Assembly (NCBI RefSeq): GCF_017744135.1 | Contig: NZ_JAGHQU010000009.1 | Coordinates: forward strand, 115,229-179,228 | Direction of reading: 5' to 3' | Origin: Endozoicomonas sp. G2_2 | GTDB lineage: Bacteria; Pseudomonadota; Gammaproteobacteria; Nevskiales; Salinisphaeraceae | DNA: 64,000 nt | Shown: positions 26,889-37,042 of the stretch, piece after piece | Position numbering within the stretch: position 1 is the stretch's first letter | Layout of the letters: each line of letters begins with the position of its first letter | The notes under the pieces: generated by a model | Told to the model about the DNA's origin: nothing | Seen by the model: the letters and a program-made list of their open reading frames with translations, nothing else | Database searches by the model: none | Made by a program: the position numbers and the translations under genes

Positions 26889-28241
26889 CTAGCGCCGGCG
26901 TGTGCGAGGCTTGCCCGCGTAGGGGTTATCGCTGTTCTTGAACACCAGATGGATGGGCGTGCCGAACAGGTTGAACTTCTCGCGAAAACGCCGCATGAGA
27001 TAGCGCTTGTACTCGTCCGAGAGGCGCTGCGTCTGGTTGCCGTGGATCACGATCGTTGGCGGATTGCGCCCGCCCTGGTGGGCATAGCGCAGCTTGATAC
27101 GTCGCCCATGCACGGCCGGCGGCGAATGACCCTCGACCGCATCCTCCAGCGTGCGCGACAACGCATTGGTGGTCATCTCGGCAAACGCGGCCTTGTGCGA
27201 TGCCTGCACGGCGTCGAGCAGTTCACGCAGCCCCGACCCATGCAGCGCCGAAATGAACAACAGCGGCAGGTAGTCGAAGGCGCCGATACGCTCGACCAGC
27301 TCGGCATGCAGCTTTTCGCGCTGCTTCGCGGGCAGGCCGTCCCATTTGTTGACTGCGATCACCGCGGCCCGGCCGCGTTCGATGGCCAGACTGAGCAGAC
27401 GGATGTCCTGCGCGGACAGGCCGCTGGCGGCGTCCAGCATCACGATCACGACCTGGGCCTGTTCGGCGGCCTGCATGGCCTTGACCACACTGACCTTTTC
27501 CACCGGGTCGTCGATGCGTGTACGCCGGCGAATACCCGCCGTATCGACGATGACGTACGGCTTGTCGTCGAAAGTGAATTCGCTGGCCACCGCGTCGCGG
27601 GTGGTGCCCGGCGCATTCTGAGTGAGCATGCGTGTCTCGCCGAGCAGGCGATTGACCAGCGTCGATTTGCCCGCATTGGGCCGACCGAGCAGCGCCAGCC
27701 GGATGGCGTCGCGATGATGAGGCAGAACCTGCGCACGCGGTTCCGGCAGGTTCGAAAACACATGCTCCAGCACCAGCGCCACGCGATCCCCGTGGGTCGC
27801 GGATACCGCCCAGGGGTCGCCCAGCGCCAGCGCATGGAATTCGGCGACGGCGGTTGCGCTGGTCTGGCCCTCGCTCTTGTTGACGATGACGTGCACGGGC
27901 TGCTCGATACGGCGCAGCTGCTCGGCAATCGTCTCGTCGCCGGCCAGCAGGCCCTGGCGCGAGTCCACCACGAACAGCACCACGTCGGCCTCGTCCAGCG
28001 CGGCACGGGTCTGTGCAAAGGCCTGACTGTCGATGTCCTCGTCGTCCTGGCCTATCCCGCCGGTATCGATGACGATATAACGCCGGCCGGCATGGACCGC
28101 GAAGCCGTAGTGGCGATCACGCGTGACCCCCGGCTGGTCGGCGACCAGCGCGTCGCGCGAGCGCGTGAGCCGGTTGAACAGCGTGGACTTGCCGACATTC
28201 GGCCGGCCCACGAGGGCCACCACGGGGAGTACGGGTTCCAT
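26889..28241 (-). CDS. der: ribosome biogenesis GTPase Der (EngA)
   Basis: A 450-residue double GTPase required for 50S subunit maturation. G-domain 1 starts at residue 1 (VVALVGRPNVGKSTLFNRL, then DTGG). G-domain 2 begins near residue 180 (LALLGRPNAGKSTLVNRLLG, DTAGIRRRTRID, NKWDGL). The C-terminal KH-like domain contains RIKLRYAHQGGRNPPTIVIH. The chosen ATG at 28241 gives MEPVLPVVALVGRP; the frame opens 26 codons upstream. It ends the minus-strand run that starts at trmJ/cysE and lies 22 bases after bamB, so it is very probably co-transcribed. Confidence 0.97.
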   Translation of the reverse strand: MEPVLPVVALVGRPNVGKSTLFNRLTRSRDALVADQPGVTRDRHYGFAVHAGRRYIVIDTGGIGQDDEDIDSQAFAQTRAALDEADVVLFVVDSRQGLLAGDETIAEQLRRIEQPVHVIVNKSEGQTSATAVAEFHALALGDPWAVSATHGDRVALVLEHVFSNLPEPRAQVLPHHRDAIRLALLGRPNAGKSTLVNRLLGETRMLTQNAPGTTRDAVASEFTFDDKPYVIVDTAGIRRRTRIDDPVEKVSVVKAMQAAEQAQVVIVMLDAASGLSAQDIRLLSLAIERGRAAVIAVNKWDGLPAKQREKLHAELVERIGAFDYLPLLFISALHGSGLRELLDAVQASHKAAFAEMTTNALSRTLEDAVEGHSPPAVHGRRIKLRYAHQGGRNPPTIVIHGNQTQRLSDEYKRYLMRRFREKFNLFGTPIHLVFKNSDNPYAGKPRTRRR

Positions 28242-28263
28242 GGGGCCGGCCTCGGCGATGCGG

Positions 28264-29448
28264 CTATCGATCGCCGTTCGGCGCGAAACGCAGCGCGGCG
28301 ATCTCGCCGAACGCGCCAAGCACGATGACCCGGTTGCCGACCACGATCGGCTGCGAACGGATCGGCTCGTCGAAGACGTGGCCGCGCGCGATCACGCTGC
28401 CATCGTCGGCGGACAGCCAGTGCACATAGCCTTCGTAGTCGCCGGCCACGAGATCGCCTTCGTACAGCGTCGGGCCGGTGAGTTCACGATACTTGAGCCC
28501 GTCCTGTTCCCAGCTCGCGCTGCCGGTCAGGCGGTTGATCGCTTGCAGGTCGCTGTCGCGATCGGTCGCGTAGATATTGCGCTCGTCGTAGGACAGCCCC
28601 TGCTCGGAAGCCACGGACTGCTTCCAGCGTACGCGCCCGGACGTGGTCGCCAGCGAGGCCAGCTGGCCACCCGCGCTCACCGCATAGAGTTCATTACCGA
28701 TCACCAGCGGGTCCGCATCGATATCGACGATGCGCTCAAGCTCCGAACGGCCGCTCGGAAAGGCGATGGCCTGCGACCAGCGCTCTTCGCCGGTATTCAC
28801 GTCCAGCGCGAGCACCTTGCCGTTGTCCAGCCCGGCGTAGACGGTGCCGTCGTCGATGACCGGCGACGAGGTACCCCGTAGGGTCAGCGTCGGCACGCTG
28901 CGTTCGATCGTCCAGCGGCGTTTACCGGTGGTCAGGTCGAGCGCGACGAGGCGGCCGTCGAGCGTGCGGGCCACGGCCAGCTCGCCGTTGGCGGCAGGCG
29001 CCGCGATGATCTCGCTGGACAGCTCGGCGGTCCACTCGCGTTCGCCGGTGTTCGCCGACAGCGCGACGATTTCGCCGTCGCGCGTGCCCATGAGCAACAG
29101 CCCACCCGCGACCGTGGGGCCGGCGATCAGCCGGTTGCCGGTACGCGAACGCCAGATCCGCTTGCCGGTCTCCAGGTTCAGGGCCACGACATAGCCGTCG
29201 AGGTTGGCGACATAGGTCCGATCGCCCTCGATCGCCGGATCAAAGCCGCTGACGTATTCGCCGGCGCCCTCGCCTGCGTCGGTCTTCCACACCGTTTCCA
29301 TGCGGTAGGCAGGCGCGGTGAGTTCGGTCAGCGGCGTCGGTTCGGCGACGTTCGCGCCACCGCCACAGGCGGTCAGGAACGCGCCGGACAGCGCAAGTGC
29401 GGCGGTGAGGCCCGTTACGGCGAGCGGGTTGTTGCGTCGATGATTCAT
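28264..29448 (-). CDS. bamB: outer membrane protein assembly factor BamB
   Basis: A 394-residue lipoprotein of the BAM complex. Signal peptide with lipobox LTAC (Cys near residue 28), then an eight-bladed beta-propeller built from PQQ-like repeats such as GYVVALNLETGKRIWRSRTG, GEIVALSANTGEREWTAEL and GRLVALDLTTGKRRW. It scaffolds BamA in the inner leaflet of the outer membrane during OMP insertion. Its start overlaps the end of yfgM by 4 bases (ATGA), so the two are translationally coupled. Confidence 0.96.
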   Translation of the reverse strand: MNHRRNNPLAVTGLTAALALSGAFLTACGGGANVAEPTPLTELTAPAYRMETVWKTDAGEGAGEYVSGFDPAIEGDRTYVANLDGYVVALNLETGKRIWRSRTGNRLIAGPTVAGGLLLMGTRDGEIVALSANTGEREWTAELSSEIIAAPAANGELAVARTLDGRLVALDLTTGKRRWTIERSVPTLTLRGTSSPVIDDGTVYAGLDNGKVLALDVNTGEERWSQAIAFPSGRSELERIVDIDADPLVIGNELYAVSAGGQLASLATTSGRVRWKQSVASEQGLSYDERNIYATDRDSDLQAINRLTGSASWEQDGLKYRELTGPTLYEGDLVAGDYEGYVHWLSADDGSVIARGHVFDEPIRSQPIVVGNRVIVLGAFGEIAALRFAPNGDR

Positions 29449-30116
29449 GATGCGGAAGCGCTCTCCTGGTCGGACGGCGCGTCGGCGACGTCGGCCGGCG
29501 CGTTATCGGCAAGCTTGGTCTCGAGCGCACGGCTCGGCGTGTCCTGCGGCAAGGTGTCGAGTGCGCGCTGATAGGCCTTGTAGGCCGCCTCGCGATCGCC
29601 CTGCGCCGCGTGGATATCGCCGCGCACCTCGGCATAAAGCGCATCGAACGCCGGCGGGTGCTCGGCGTCGAGCATCTCCAGGGCCTGCTCGGGCTCGCCC
29701 TGCGTCCACACCAGGCGCGCGGCGCGCACCCGCGCGATATGGCTCACGCCCTCGTTCGCGGCGTTGTTCATGGCCCAGTCCAGCTGCTCGCGCGCCTTGG
29801 CATACTCTTGCTGCTGCACGTGGTAACCGGCCAGCCGCAGCGCCGCGCTCGCCGCATACGGCGTGCCGGCGTAGTCCTGCTTCAGCCGCGCCACGGTCTC
29901 GAGCACGGACTCGTCGACGTTGCCGCCCGCGATGCCCTGCTCGACCTGCTGATAGACATCGGCCGCTTCGGTGGCCTGATTGTCGGTATACCAGCCCCAG
30001 CCCTGCCAGCCGACGATCACGACGACGCCCACGAGCACGCCGATCACCAGCGCCATGCCGTTGGAATCCCACCAGCGCTTGAGGCTGTTCATTTCTTCGT
30101 TATCGAATTCGGCCAT
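29445..30116 (-). CDS. yfgM: YfgM family tetratricopeptide protein (SecYEG ancillary subunit)
   Basis: A 223-residue inner-membrane protein. The cytosolic start DNEEMNSLKRWWDSNGMA precedes a single transmembrane helix at about residues 22-42. A periplasmic region of TPR-like helices follows (TEAADVYQQVEQGIAGGNVD, AASAALRLAGYHVQQQEYAK). YfgM associates with the Sec translocon and the PpiD chaperone. Gene position between hisS and bamB is the standard one. Ends with an acidic, alanine/serine-rich tail. Confidence 0.93.
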   Translation of the reverse strand: MAEFDNEEMNSLKRWWDSNGMALVIGVLVGVVVIVGWQGWGWYTDNQATEAADVYQQVEQGIAGGNVDESVLETVARLKQDYAGTPYAASAALRLAGYHVQQQEYAKAREQLDWAMNNAANEGVSHIARVRAARLVWTQGEPEQALEMLDAEHPPAFDALYAEVRGDIHAAQGDREAAYKAYQRALDTLPQDTPSRALETKLADNAPADVADAPSDQESASAS

Positions 30117-30186
30117 GCGTCGAGCTTTGCGTTGTTATTGGATTGAGAACGTTCTAGAGACTTCGGTTTCGTGCGCCGGTTCAATA

Positions 30187-31461
<1,275 letters not shown>

Positions 31462-31583
31462 GGATCGGGTCGGGCTCGTGTCCGGAAGCGCAAGTTCGCA
31501 AACGTGAATTTCGAGTGATCAGTTGTGTCGGCCAAGGCGCGAGAACGCGCCAAAATCGTGCAGCATACTCACGCCACTGGGCA

Positions 31584-32618
31584 CTAGTTATCGCGGGCTT
31601 CAACGGTCAGCCGCGCGGTGCTGTTGCTCGTGGTCTGGGCAGCCACGTCGACATCCTGGCCACCGATCTGCATGCTCACCCCCGGCGCATAGCCGAGCGT
31701 GATGCGGTACGGCGCCTCGGCGTCGAACTCGCGCGTCTCGCCGGCTTCGTAGATGCCGGTAAGCAGCCGCGAGCCGTTGGCGTCGCGGATATCCACCCAG
31801 GAGCGATCGGTGAAGTTCACCACCAGATGATTGGGTGCGACCTGCGGCTCCGGCGGCGCCTGTCGGGCCTCGCGGCGCCGGCGCTCGGCCTCGCGATCGA
31901 TACCCAGCGTGTCGTTGACGTTACGCCCGCCCGTGCGCTGGCCGGTGTTCGGCGCAGCGGCGCCCGCCGCGCTGCCGGCGTTCGCGCCGTTGCCCGGCGA
32001 GACGCGCAGGCTGGTTCCGGTCTCGCGCGAGCGGTTGCTGGTCGGCCGTCCGTTGCCGGTCGCGCTGCTGTTACCACTGCCGATGCGCGTGCTCGTGCCG
32101 GCACTGTCCTGACCGTCGGCGACGGCGCTCGTATCACCGCCCTGGCCGGCCGTCTGTTCGTCGGAGACGTCGCTGTCGGGCATGAACAGGAAGATCACGC
32201 CCACCACGACCAGCAGCACCACCACCCCGATCAAGCCGAAGGCGCGCCAGTTGGGCGGCGTGACGTCCTGGGGCACGACATCGACGGCCGCCGGCGGCGC
32301 GGTCTGGGACGATGTCTTCTTGCCGCCCCAGGCCGCATAGGCGTCCATCATGCGCTCGGTATCGATATCCAGAACCTTGGCGCACTGACGGTAGTAACCG
32401 CCGGCAAAGATCGGCTGCGAGAGTTCGTTGAACTCGTTGTTCTCGAGCGCATGAACGGCCTTTTCCGAGAGCTTGGTCTCGGCGCACAGATCCTCGACCG
32501 ACCAGTCGTGCGCCAGACGCGCCTCGCGCAGCAGCTCGCCCGGCGACTTCATGTCGGACCGGCTGCGCGTCGGACGCTCGGGGACGCTTTCTTCGGAAGG
32601 CTGTGTCGATTCGTTCAT
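31584..32618 (-). CDS. rodZ: cytoskeletal/cell-shape protein RodZ
   Basis: A 344-residue bitopic membrane protein that links MreB to the wall-synthesis machinery. The cytosolic HTH_25 domain spans residues 23-95 (SPGELLREARLAHDWSVEDL, FAGGYYRQCAKVLDID). A transmembrane helix lies at about residues 128-147 (FGLIGVVVLLVVVGVIFLF). Then come a long low-complexity Ser/Gly/Asn/Arg linker and the C-terminal DUF4115 beta domain (NHLVVNFTDRSWVDIRDANG, EAPYRITLGYAPGV). The start codon shares one base with the stop of pilW (TGATG), so translation is coupled. Confidence 0.93.
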   Translation of the reverse strand: MNESTQPSEESVPERPTRSRSDMKSPGELLREARLAHDWSVEDLCAETKLSEKAVHALENNEFNELSQPIFAGGYYRQCAKVLDIDTERMMDAYAAWGGKKTSSQTAPPAAVDVVPQDVTPPNWRAFGLIGVVVLLVVVGVIFLFMPDSDVSDEQTAGQGGDTSAVADGQDSAGTSTRIGSGNSSATGNGRPTSNRSRETGTSLRVSPGNGANAGSAAGAAAPNTGQRTGGRNVNDTLGIDREAERRRREARQAPPEPQVAPNHLVVNFTDRSWVDIRDANGSRLLTGIYEAGETREFDAEAPYRITLGYAPGVSMQIGGQDVDVAAQTTSNSTARLTVEARDN

Positions 32619-33370
32619 CAGCGCGATTGCTCCAGTTGGCGCAGCGACAGCGTCGCACTCGGTTCGCGGGCGTTGTGGCGCTCTACGTAGGCGCCTGCCG
32701 CATCGCGGTCACCCAGGGCCAGTTCGATACGCGCACCCAGCAATAGCTGCTCGGCGTCGAGCTGGTCGACCGCATCGGCACGCTCGTTGAAAGCGCGGGC
32801 ACGCAGAAAATCACCCTGCTCGAATTTCAGCCGCGCCATATCGGTCAGCGCCGTGAACTGGGCGGCGTCGGCTGCGAGCGCTTCGCGATGGTAACGCTCG
32901 GCGGCCTCCGGCTGGCCGGCACGATGCAGACACAGGCCGGCGTTCGCCAGTGCGTCAGGACGCCCTGCATAACGCTTGTCGTTGGCCGCGCGGTCGAAAT
33001 ATTTCACCGCGCGGTCGACATCGCCCTGCTTGCACAGGAAGGCGGCATAGCTGTTGTAGATCGGCGCGCCGGGCTGCAGATCCAGCGCTTTTTCATAGTA
33101 GCGCCGGGCATCGGCGGTTTCGCCCAGGCGATCGCTCACGATCGCCATGCCCCAGTTCGCGGAGAGATTGTTGCTGTCGAAATCCAGCGCCCGACGGAAC
33201 CGCGACAGGGCCTGTTCGTTGTCGTCCTTGCGCAAGAAATCTGCACCGAGACTGGCGTTGGCCTCGGCCGCCCGCTGGCTGTCGACGGCGTTGCGCGAAC
33301 CGGCACAGCCGGCGCTGGCCGCCAGAACGACCAGCAACAAAACGACGACTACACCGCGGGGCTGCTTCAT
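32618..33370 (-). CDS. pilW: type IV pilus biogenesis/stability lipoprotein PilW (PilF)
   Basis: A 250-residue lipoprotein with lipobox SAGC (Cys near residue 22) and six TPR motifs, for example [40 protein letters not shown] and [20 protein letters not shown]. In pilus-forming bacteria it is the secretin pilotin. It is also kept in genomes without obvious pili, and no other pilus genes occur in this window. Overlaps rlmN by 4 bases upstream and rodZ by 1 base downstream, so all three form one operon. Confidence 0.9.
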   Translation of the reverse strand: MKQPRGVVVVLLLVVLAASAGCAGSRNAVDSQRAAEANASLGADFLRKDDNEQALSRFRRALDFDSNNLSANWGMAIVSDRLGETADARRYYEKALDLQPGAPIYNSYAAFLCKQGDVDRAVKYFDRAANDKRYAGRPDALANAGLCLHRAGQPEAAERYHREALAADAAQFTALTDMARLKFEQGDFLRARAFNERADAVDQLDAEQLLLGARIELALGDRDAAGAYVERHNAREPSATLSLRQLEQSR

Positions 33371-34548
33371 ACCGGCTCGGCCCGTTTGGACTCGACCCGG
33401 ATCGGCACATCACGAAAATGCCGTTTCTGCTTGCTGCGCACACGGCCGACAAGCTGTCCGCAGGCGGCATCGATATCGTCGCCGCGGGTGCGCCGCACGG
33501 TCGTGCGCAGCCCCTTGTTGTGCAGGATGTCCTGAAACTTGCGAATCCTGGCCTCGTCCGGCCGGGTGTAGCCGCTGCCGTCGAAGGGATTGAACGGGAT
33601 CAGGTTGATCTTGGCCGGCCGGTCGGCCAGCAGCTTGACCAGCCCGCGCGCCTGCTCCGGATTGTCGTTCACGCCATTGAGCAGGACGTATTCATAAACC
33701 ACATGCGCGCGGCGCTGCTTGCCCTGCACGTAGCGATCGCAGGCGCCCATGAGCTCGGCCAGCGGATACTTGCGGTTGATAGGCACCAGTTCGTCGCGCA
33801 GGGCGTCGGTCGGCGCGTGCAGCGACACGGCCAGGGCGACGTCCACTTCCTCGCGCAGGCGATCCATGAACGGCACCATACCCGAAGTCGAGACCGTAAC
33901 CCGCCGTTTCGACAGGCCGAATCCGAAATCGTCGAGCAGAATGCGAATCGCCGGCACCACGGCGCGGTAGTTGGCCAGCGGCTCGCCCATGCCCATGAAC
34001 ACGATATTGGACAGCGCCCGTTCGCCGTGCACGAGGCCCTGCGCACGCAGGTCGTGCTCGGCCATCCACACCTGGCCCACGATCTCGGCCGTGGTCAGAT
34101 TGCGGTTGAGCCCCTGCTTGCCGGTGGCACAGAAGGAGCAATCCAGCGCGCAGCCGATCTGCGACGAAATACACAGCGTCGCGCGGTCGGCCTCGGGGAT
34201 ATAGACCGCTTCGATGGCGTTATCCGGGTCCAAGTCCTCGGTAACCGCCAGCAGCCACTTGCGGGTGCCGTCGCTGGCTTTCTGTTCGCGGATCTTGGCG
34301 GGCGGGCGTATCTCGGCGATGTCGGGCAGACGCTCACGCAGCGCCTTGGACAGATCCGTCATCGCCGAGAAGTCGGTCACGCCGCGGGCATAGATCCACT
34401 GCATGACCTGCTTTGCCCGGAACGCCGACTCCCCATGCTCACGAAAGAAGGCCGCCATGGCCTCGCGGTCCAGACCAAACAGATTGACACGCGTCGCTTT
34501 CGCGGCGGTGCGACCGGTATCGGCGTTGTCGCTGGCTTTCGTGCTCAT
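33367..34548 (-). CDS. rlmN: 23S rRNA / tRNA adenine-C2 methyltransferase RlmN
   Basis: A 393-residue radical-SAM enzyme methylating A2503 of 23S rRNA and A37 of some tRNAs. It has the N-terminal accessory helices ([20 protein letters not shown]), the CxxxCxxC cluster motif in [14 protein letters not shown] near residue 135, the [14 protein letters not shown] substrate strand and the C-terminal methyl-transfer cysteine region ([10 protein letters not shown]). The ATG at 34548 gives [12 protein letters not shown]; the open frame starts 33 codons earlier in arginine-rich noise. It needs SAM and, as a radical-SAM enzyme, an Fe-S supply, which is relevant next to the isc genes. Confidence 0.96.
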   Translation of the reverse strand: MSTKASDNADTGRTAAKATRVNLFGLDREAMAAFFREHGESAFRAKQVMQWIYARGVTDFSAMTDLSKALRERLPDIAEIRPPAKIREQKASDGTRKWLLAVTEDLDPDNAIEAVYIPEADRATLCISSQIGCALDCSFCATGKQGLNRNLTTAEIVGQVWMAEHDLRAQGLVHGERALSNIVFMGMGEPLANYRAVVPAIRILLDDFGFGLSKRRVTVSTSGMVPFMDRLREEVDVALAVSLHAPTDALRDELVPINRKYPLAELMGACDRYVQGKQRRAHVVYEYVLLNGVNDNPEQARGLVKLLADRPAKINLIPFNPFDGSGYTRPDEARIRKFQDILHNKGLRTTVRRTRGDDIDAACGQLVGRVRSKQKRHFRDVPIRVESKRAEPV

Positions 34549-34570
34549 GAGCAGACGGCGCGGTTGGGAT

Positions 34571-34996
34571 TTATCGCGGGCAGAGGCCATCCTGGCCGAA
34601 GAAGAAGGCGATTTCCTGCTCGGCGGTTTCCGGCGCATCCGAGCCATGGACGGCGTTGGCGTCGATGGATTCGGCGAAATCGCCGCGAATGGTGCCGGCT
34701 TCGGCTTCCTTCGGGTTGGTCGCGCCCATCAGGTCGCGGTTCTTGGCGATGGCGTTCTCGCCCTCGAGAACCTGCACCATGACCGGGCCGGAGATCATGA
34801 AGGACACCAGCGCGTCGAAGAACGGACGCTCGGAATGCACGGCGTAGAACTTCTCGGCATCCTCGCGGGACAGATGCACCATGCGGGCGCCGATGATGCG
34901 CAGATCGGCCTTTTCGAAGCGGCTCAGGATCTCGCCGACCACGTTCTTGGCTACGGCATCGGGCTTGATGATGGACAGGGTGCGCTCAACGGCCAT
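34571..34996 (-). CDS. ndk: nucleoside diphosphate kinase
   Basis: A 141-residue cytosolic kinase balancing NTP pools. It starts [20 protein letters not shown] and has the phospho-accepting histidine in [13 protein letters not shown] (about residue 117). It ends in [14 protein letters not shown]. Full length. Standard neighbour of rlmN, 22 bases upstream of it in the same direction. Confidence 0.98.
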   Translation of the reverse strand: MAVERTLSIIKPDAVAKNVVGEILSRFEKADLRIIGARMVHLSREDAEKFYAVHSERPFFDALVSFMISGPVMVQVLEGENAIAKNRDLMGATNPKEAEAGTIRGDFAESIDANAVHGSDAPETAEQEIAFFFGQDGLCPR

Positions 34997-35122
34997 GGTT
35001 TCTCCCTACTGGAAACTGCAAATCGCGAAAAATGCGCACCAGCAAGCAGCTGGCACGACGGCTAACCTCCCATTGTAGCGCCGTGGCGCCGCGATTGTCA
35101 GGGCGGTCTACGCCGTCGCAGC

Positions 35123-35470
35123 CTAGACGGTGAACGACTCGCCGCAACCGCAGGCGTTCTTCGCGCGCGGATTATCGAATCGAAACATGCGGTTGAGCCC
35201 TTCCGACTTGAAGTCCAGCGTGGTGCCGCGCAGCACGGCCATATGCTTGCGATCGACCACGACCTTAGCGCCGTGGCCCTCGAATACGTCGTCGTTGGCG
35301 CTGATCTCGTCGGCGTAGTCCATGGTGTACATATAGCCGCTGCACCCGGACTTGCGCACGCCGACCCGCAGGCCGATACCGCTGCCCCGCTTGGCGAGCT
35401 GCGCATTGATACGCTCCGCTGCCGCCCGGGTCAGGGTGATTTCTTCGCTTTCGACTGCCGTTTCACTCAT
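35123..35470 (-). CDS. iscA: A-type iron-sulfur carrier IscA
   Basis: A 115-residue HesB/IscA protein. The three ligand cysteines are in VRKSGCSGYMYTMDYAD (about residue 43) and CGCGESFTV at the C-terminus. It carries Fe-S clusters from the scaffold to target apoproteins. The frame opens further upstream, but MSETAVESEEITLTRAAA starts the domain. In the ancestral order it follows iscU; here it follows the divergent IscU-like gene at 35478. Confidence 0.9.
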   Translation of the reverse strand: MSETAVESEEITLTRAAAERINAQLAKRGSGIGLRVGVRKSGCSGYMYTMDYADEISANDDVFEGHGAKVVVDRKHMAVLRGTTLDFKSEGLNRMFRFDNPRAKNACGCGESFTV

Positions 35471-35477
35471 AGCCTCA

Positions 35478-35873
35478 TCATCCCAGATTGCTCGATGCCC
35501 TGGCCAATGCCATGTCCAGCGCGTCCATGACAAGCAGCGCGGCGTAGCGCTCACCCGCCGCAAGCGCCAGAGCCTGTTCGATCGCCCGCAGATTTAATCT
35601 GCGGGCGTCTTTGATCGTTCGATCCTCTACCTGTTCGCAGACCCAGTCCGCGCAGGCCACGACCACGGGCGGACCGAAGGCCGCGAACGCCGCCGCGACA
35701 ATACGCCCATCGTCGCCGCCATGCTCGCAAGCGAGCTGGATGCGACAGTGCGCGTCTTCACCGGGCGTATCGGCCTCGCCCAAACCGTGCCATTGAATAA
35801 TGGCACATTCTGCGATCGCATGTCGCGGCGCGAGAAAACGCGAAAGCCAGCCGGCATCCCGGTCGCGGTTCAT
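35478..35873 (-). CDS. divergent IscU/NifU_N-like protein lacking scaffold cysteines
   Basis: A 131-residue protein aligning by eye with IscU over HCRIQLACEHGGDDGRIVAA, FAAFGPPVVVACADWVCEQV and the C-terminal LLVMDALDMALARA. IscU binds a nascent [2Fe-2S] cluster through three cysteines, in contexts ACGD, FKTYGCGS and HCSILAED. Here these positions read TPGED, FAAFGPP and RYAALLV: all three are gone. The remaining cysteines are in non-equivalent places. It cannot act as a normal scaffold, although the fold and operon position (overlapping the desulfurase gene by 4 bases) are kept. Whether it regulates the desulfurases or is just decaying is open. Confidence 0.6.
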   Translation of the reverse strand: MNRDRDAGWLSRFLAPRHAIAECAIIQWHGLGEADTPGEDAHCRIQLACEHGGDDGRIVAAAFAAFGPPVVVACADWVCEQVEDRTIKDARRLNLRAIEQALALAAGERYAALLVMDALDMALARASSNLG

Positions 35874-37042
35874 ACCGCGCCGGCCAGCGCGCGCAGACGC
35901 CGCACCTCGGCGACGAAGCGCGCGCCCGCCTCGTCGACGGCCGCGGTATCGGTATCGGTATCCGAACCCAGACTGAAACGAATGCTCGCCCCCGCTTCAC
36001 GAGGCGTACGCCCCATCGCGCGCAGCACATAGGAGGACTGCCCCTTCGCCGCGCTGCAGGCCGCCCCGGAAGACACCGCCAGCGCCGGCGCGCCTTCCGT
36101 GAGCCCGACCAGCAGGGCTTCGCCGTGCACATCCGCCACGCTGACGTTGAGAAACGGCGCCGCCAGATGCGCGCGTTCGCCGTTGCGCATGACGCCATCG
36201 AGCGTCTCGATATGCGCCCACAGGCGGTCGCGCAACGCCGCGAGACGCTGCTGTTCCGAATCGCGGGTCTCGGCCACACGACGCGCCGCGGCGCCGAACC
36301 CGGCGATCTGGTGCGTGGCGAGCGTGCCGGAGCGCAGCCCGCGCTGCTGTCCGCCGCCGTGAACCTGTGCCGCAATACCGGTCCGCGGGCGCACGAAAAG
36401 CGCACCAATGCCTTTCGGGCCACCGATCTTGTGCGCCGAGACCGACAGCAAGGCGATGTTCATGCGTGCGCAATCGATCGGCAGACGCCCCAGACTCTGG
36501 GCCGCGTCAACATGCAGCAGCGCGCCATACCGCCCACAGATCGCGCCGATCGCTTCGATGTCCTGAATTACCCCGGTTTCGTTGTTCACGTGCATGACGG
36601 AGACCAGCGTGGCGCCATCGGCCACGACCGTCTCGAGCGCATCGAGATCGAGCCGCCCCGCGCTGTCGACACCCAGACGCGTGACGCGCGTGCCGCGTCT
36701 TTCCAGCCAGGCGAGCGTATCCAGCGTGGCGCTGTGTTCCGTGACGACGCTCACGACATGCGCCGCATCGCCGACGAACTCGGCCGCGCCCTTGAGAGCG
36801 AGATTGATCGATTCCGTCGCGCCCGATGTCCAGATCAGATCGCGCGGCCGCGCATTGACCAGCGTGCCCAACGTATCGGCCGCCATTTCGACCTGTTCGG
36901 CCGCGGCACGCCCTGGCGCATGCAGCGATGCCGGATTGGCCGGCGTTTCGAGCAGCGCCTGCTGCATCGCCTCGAACACGCCCGGCGCGAGCGGTGTCGT
37001 CGCGGCATGATCGAGATAGCGGACGTCGCGCGTGGCGCTCAT
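35870..37042 (-). CDS. cysteine desulfurase-like PLP enzyme (second IscS)
   Basis: A 390-residue NifS/IscS-type aminotransferase-fold enzyme. It has YLDHAATTPLAPGVFEAM at the start, TSGATESINLALKGA, HVNNETGVIQDIEAI, the PLP-lysine motif SVSAHKIGGPKGIGAL near residue 205, and the persulfide cysteine in VSSGAACSAAKG near residue 325. It resembles its upstream neighbour (37039-38205) closely enough to be an old duplicate but has diverged throughout. It could supply sulfur to a different partner than the first copy. Overlaps both neighbours by 4 bases (ATGA). Confidence 0.88.
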   Translation of the reverse strand: MSATRDVRYLDHAATTPLAPGVFEAMQQALLETPANPASLHAPGRAAAEQVEMAADTLGTLVNARPRDLIWTSGATESINLALKGAAEFVGDAAHVVSVVTEHSATLDTLAWLERRGTRVTRLGVDSAGRLDLDALETVVADGATLVSVMHVNNETGVIQDIEAIGAICGRYGALLHVDAAQSLGRLPIDCARMNIALLSVSAHKIGGPKGIGALFVRPRTGIAAQVHGGGQQRGLRSGTLATHQIAGFGAAARRVAETRDSEQQRLAALRDRLWAHIETLDGVMRNGERAHLAAPFLNVSVADVHGEALLVGLTEGAPALAVSSGAACSAAKGQSSYVLRAMGRTPREAGASIRFSLGSDTDTDTAAVDEAGARFVAEVRRLRALAGAV

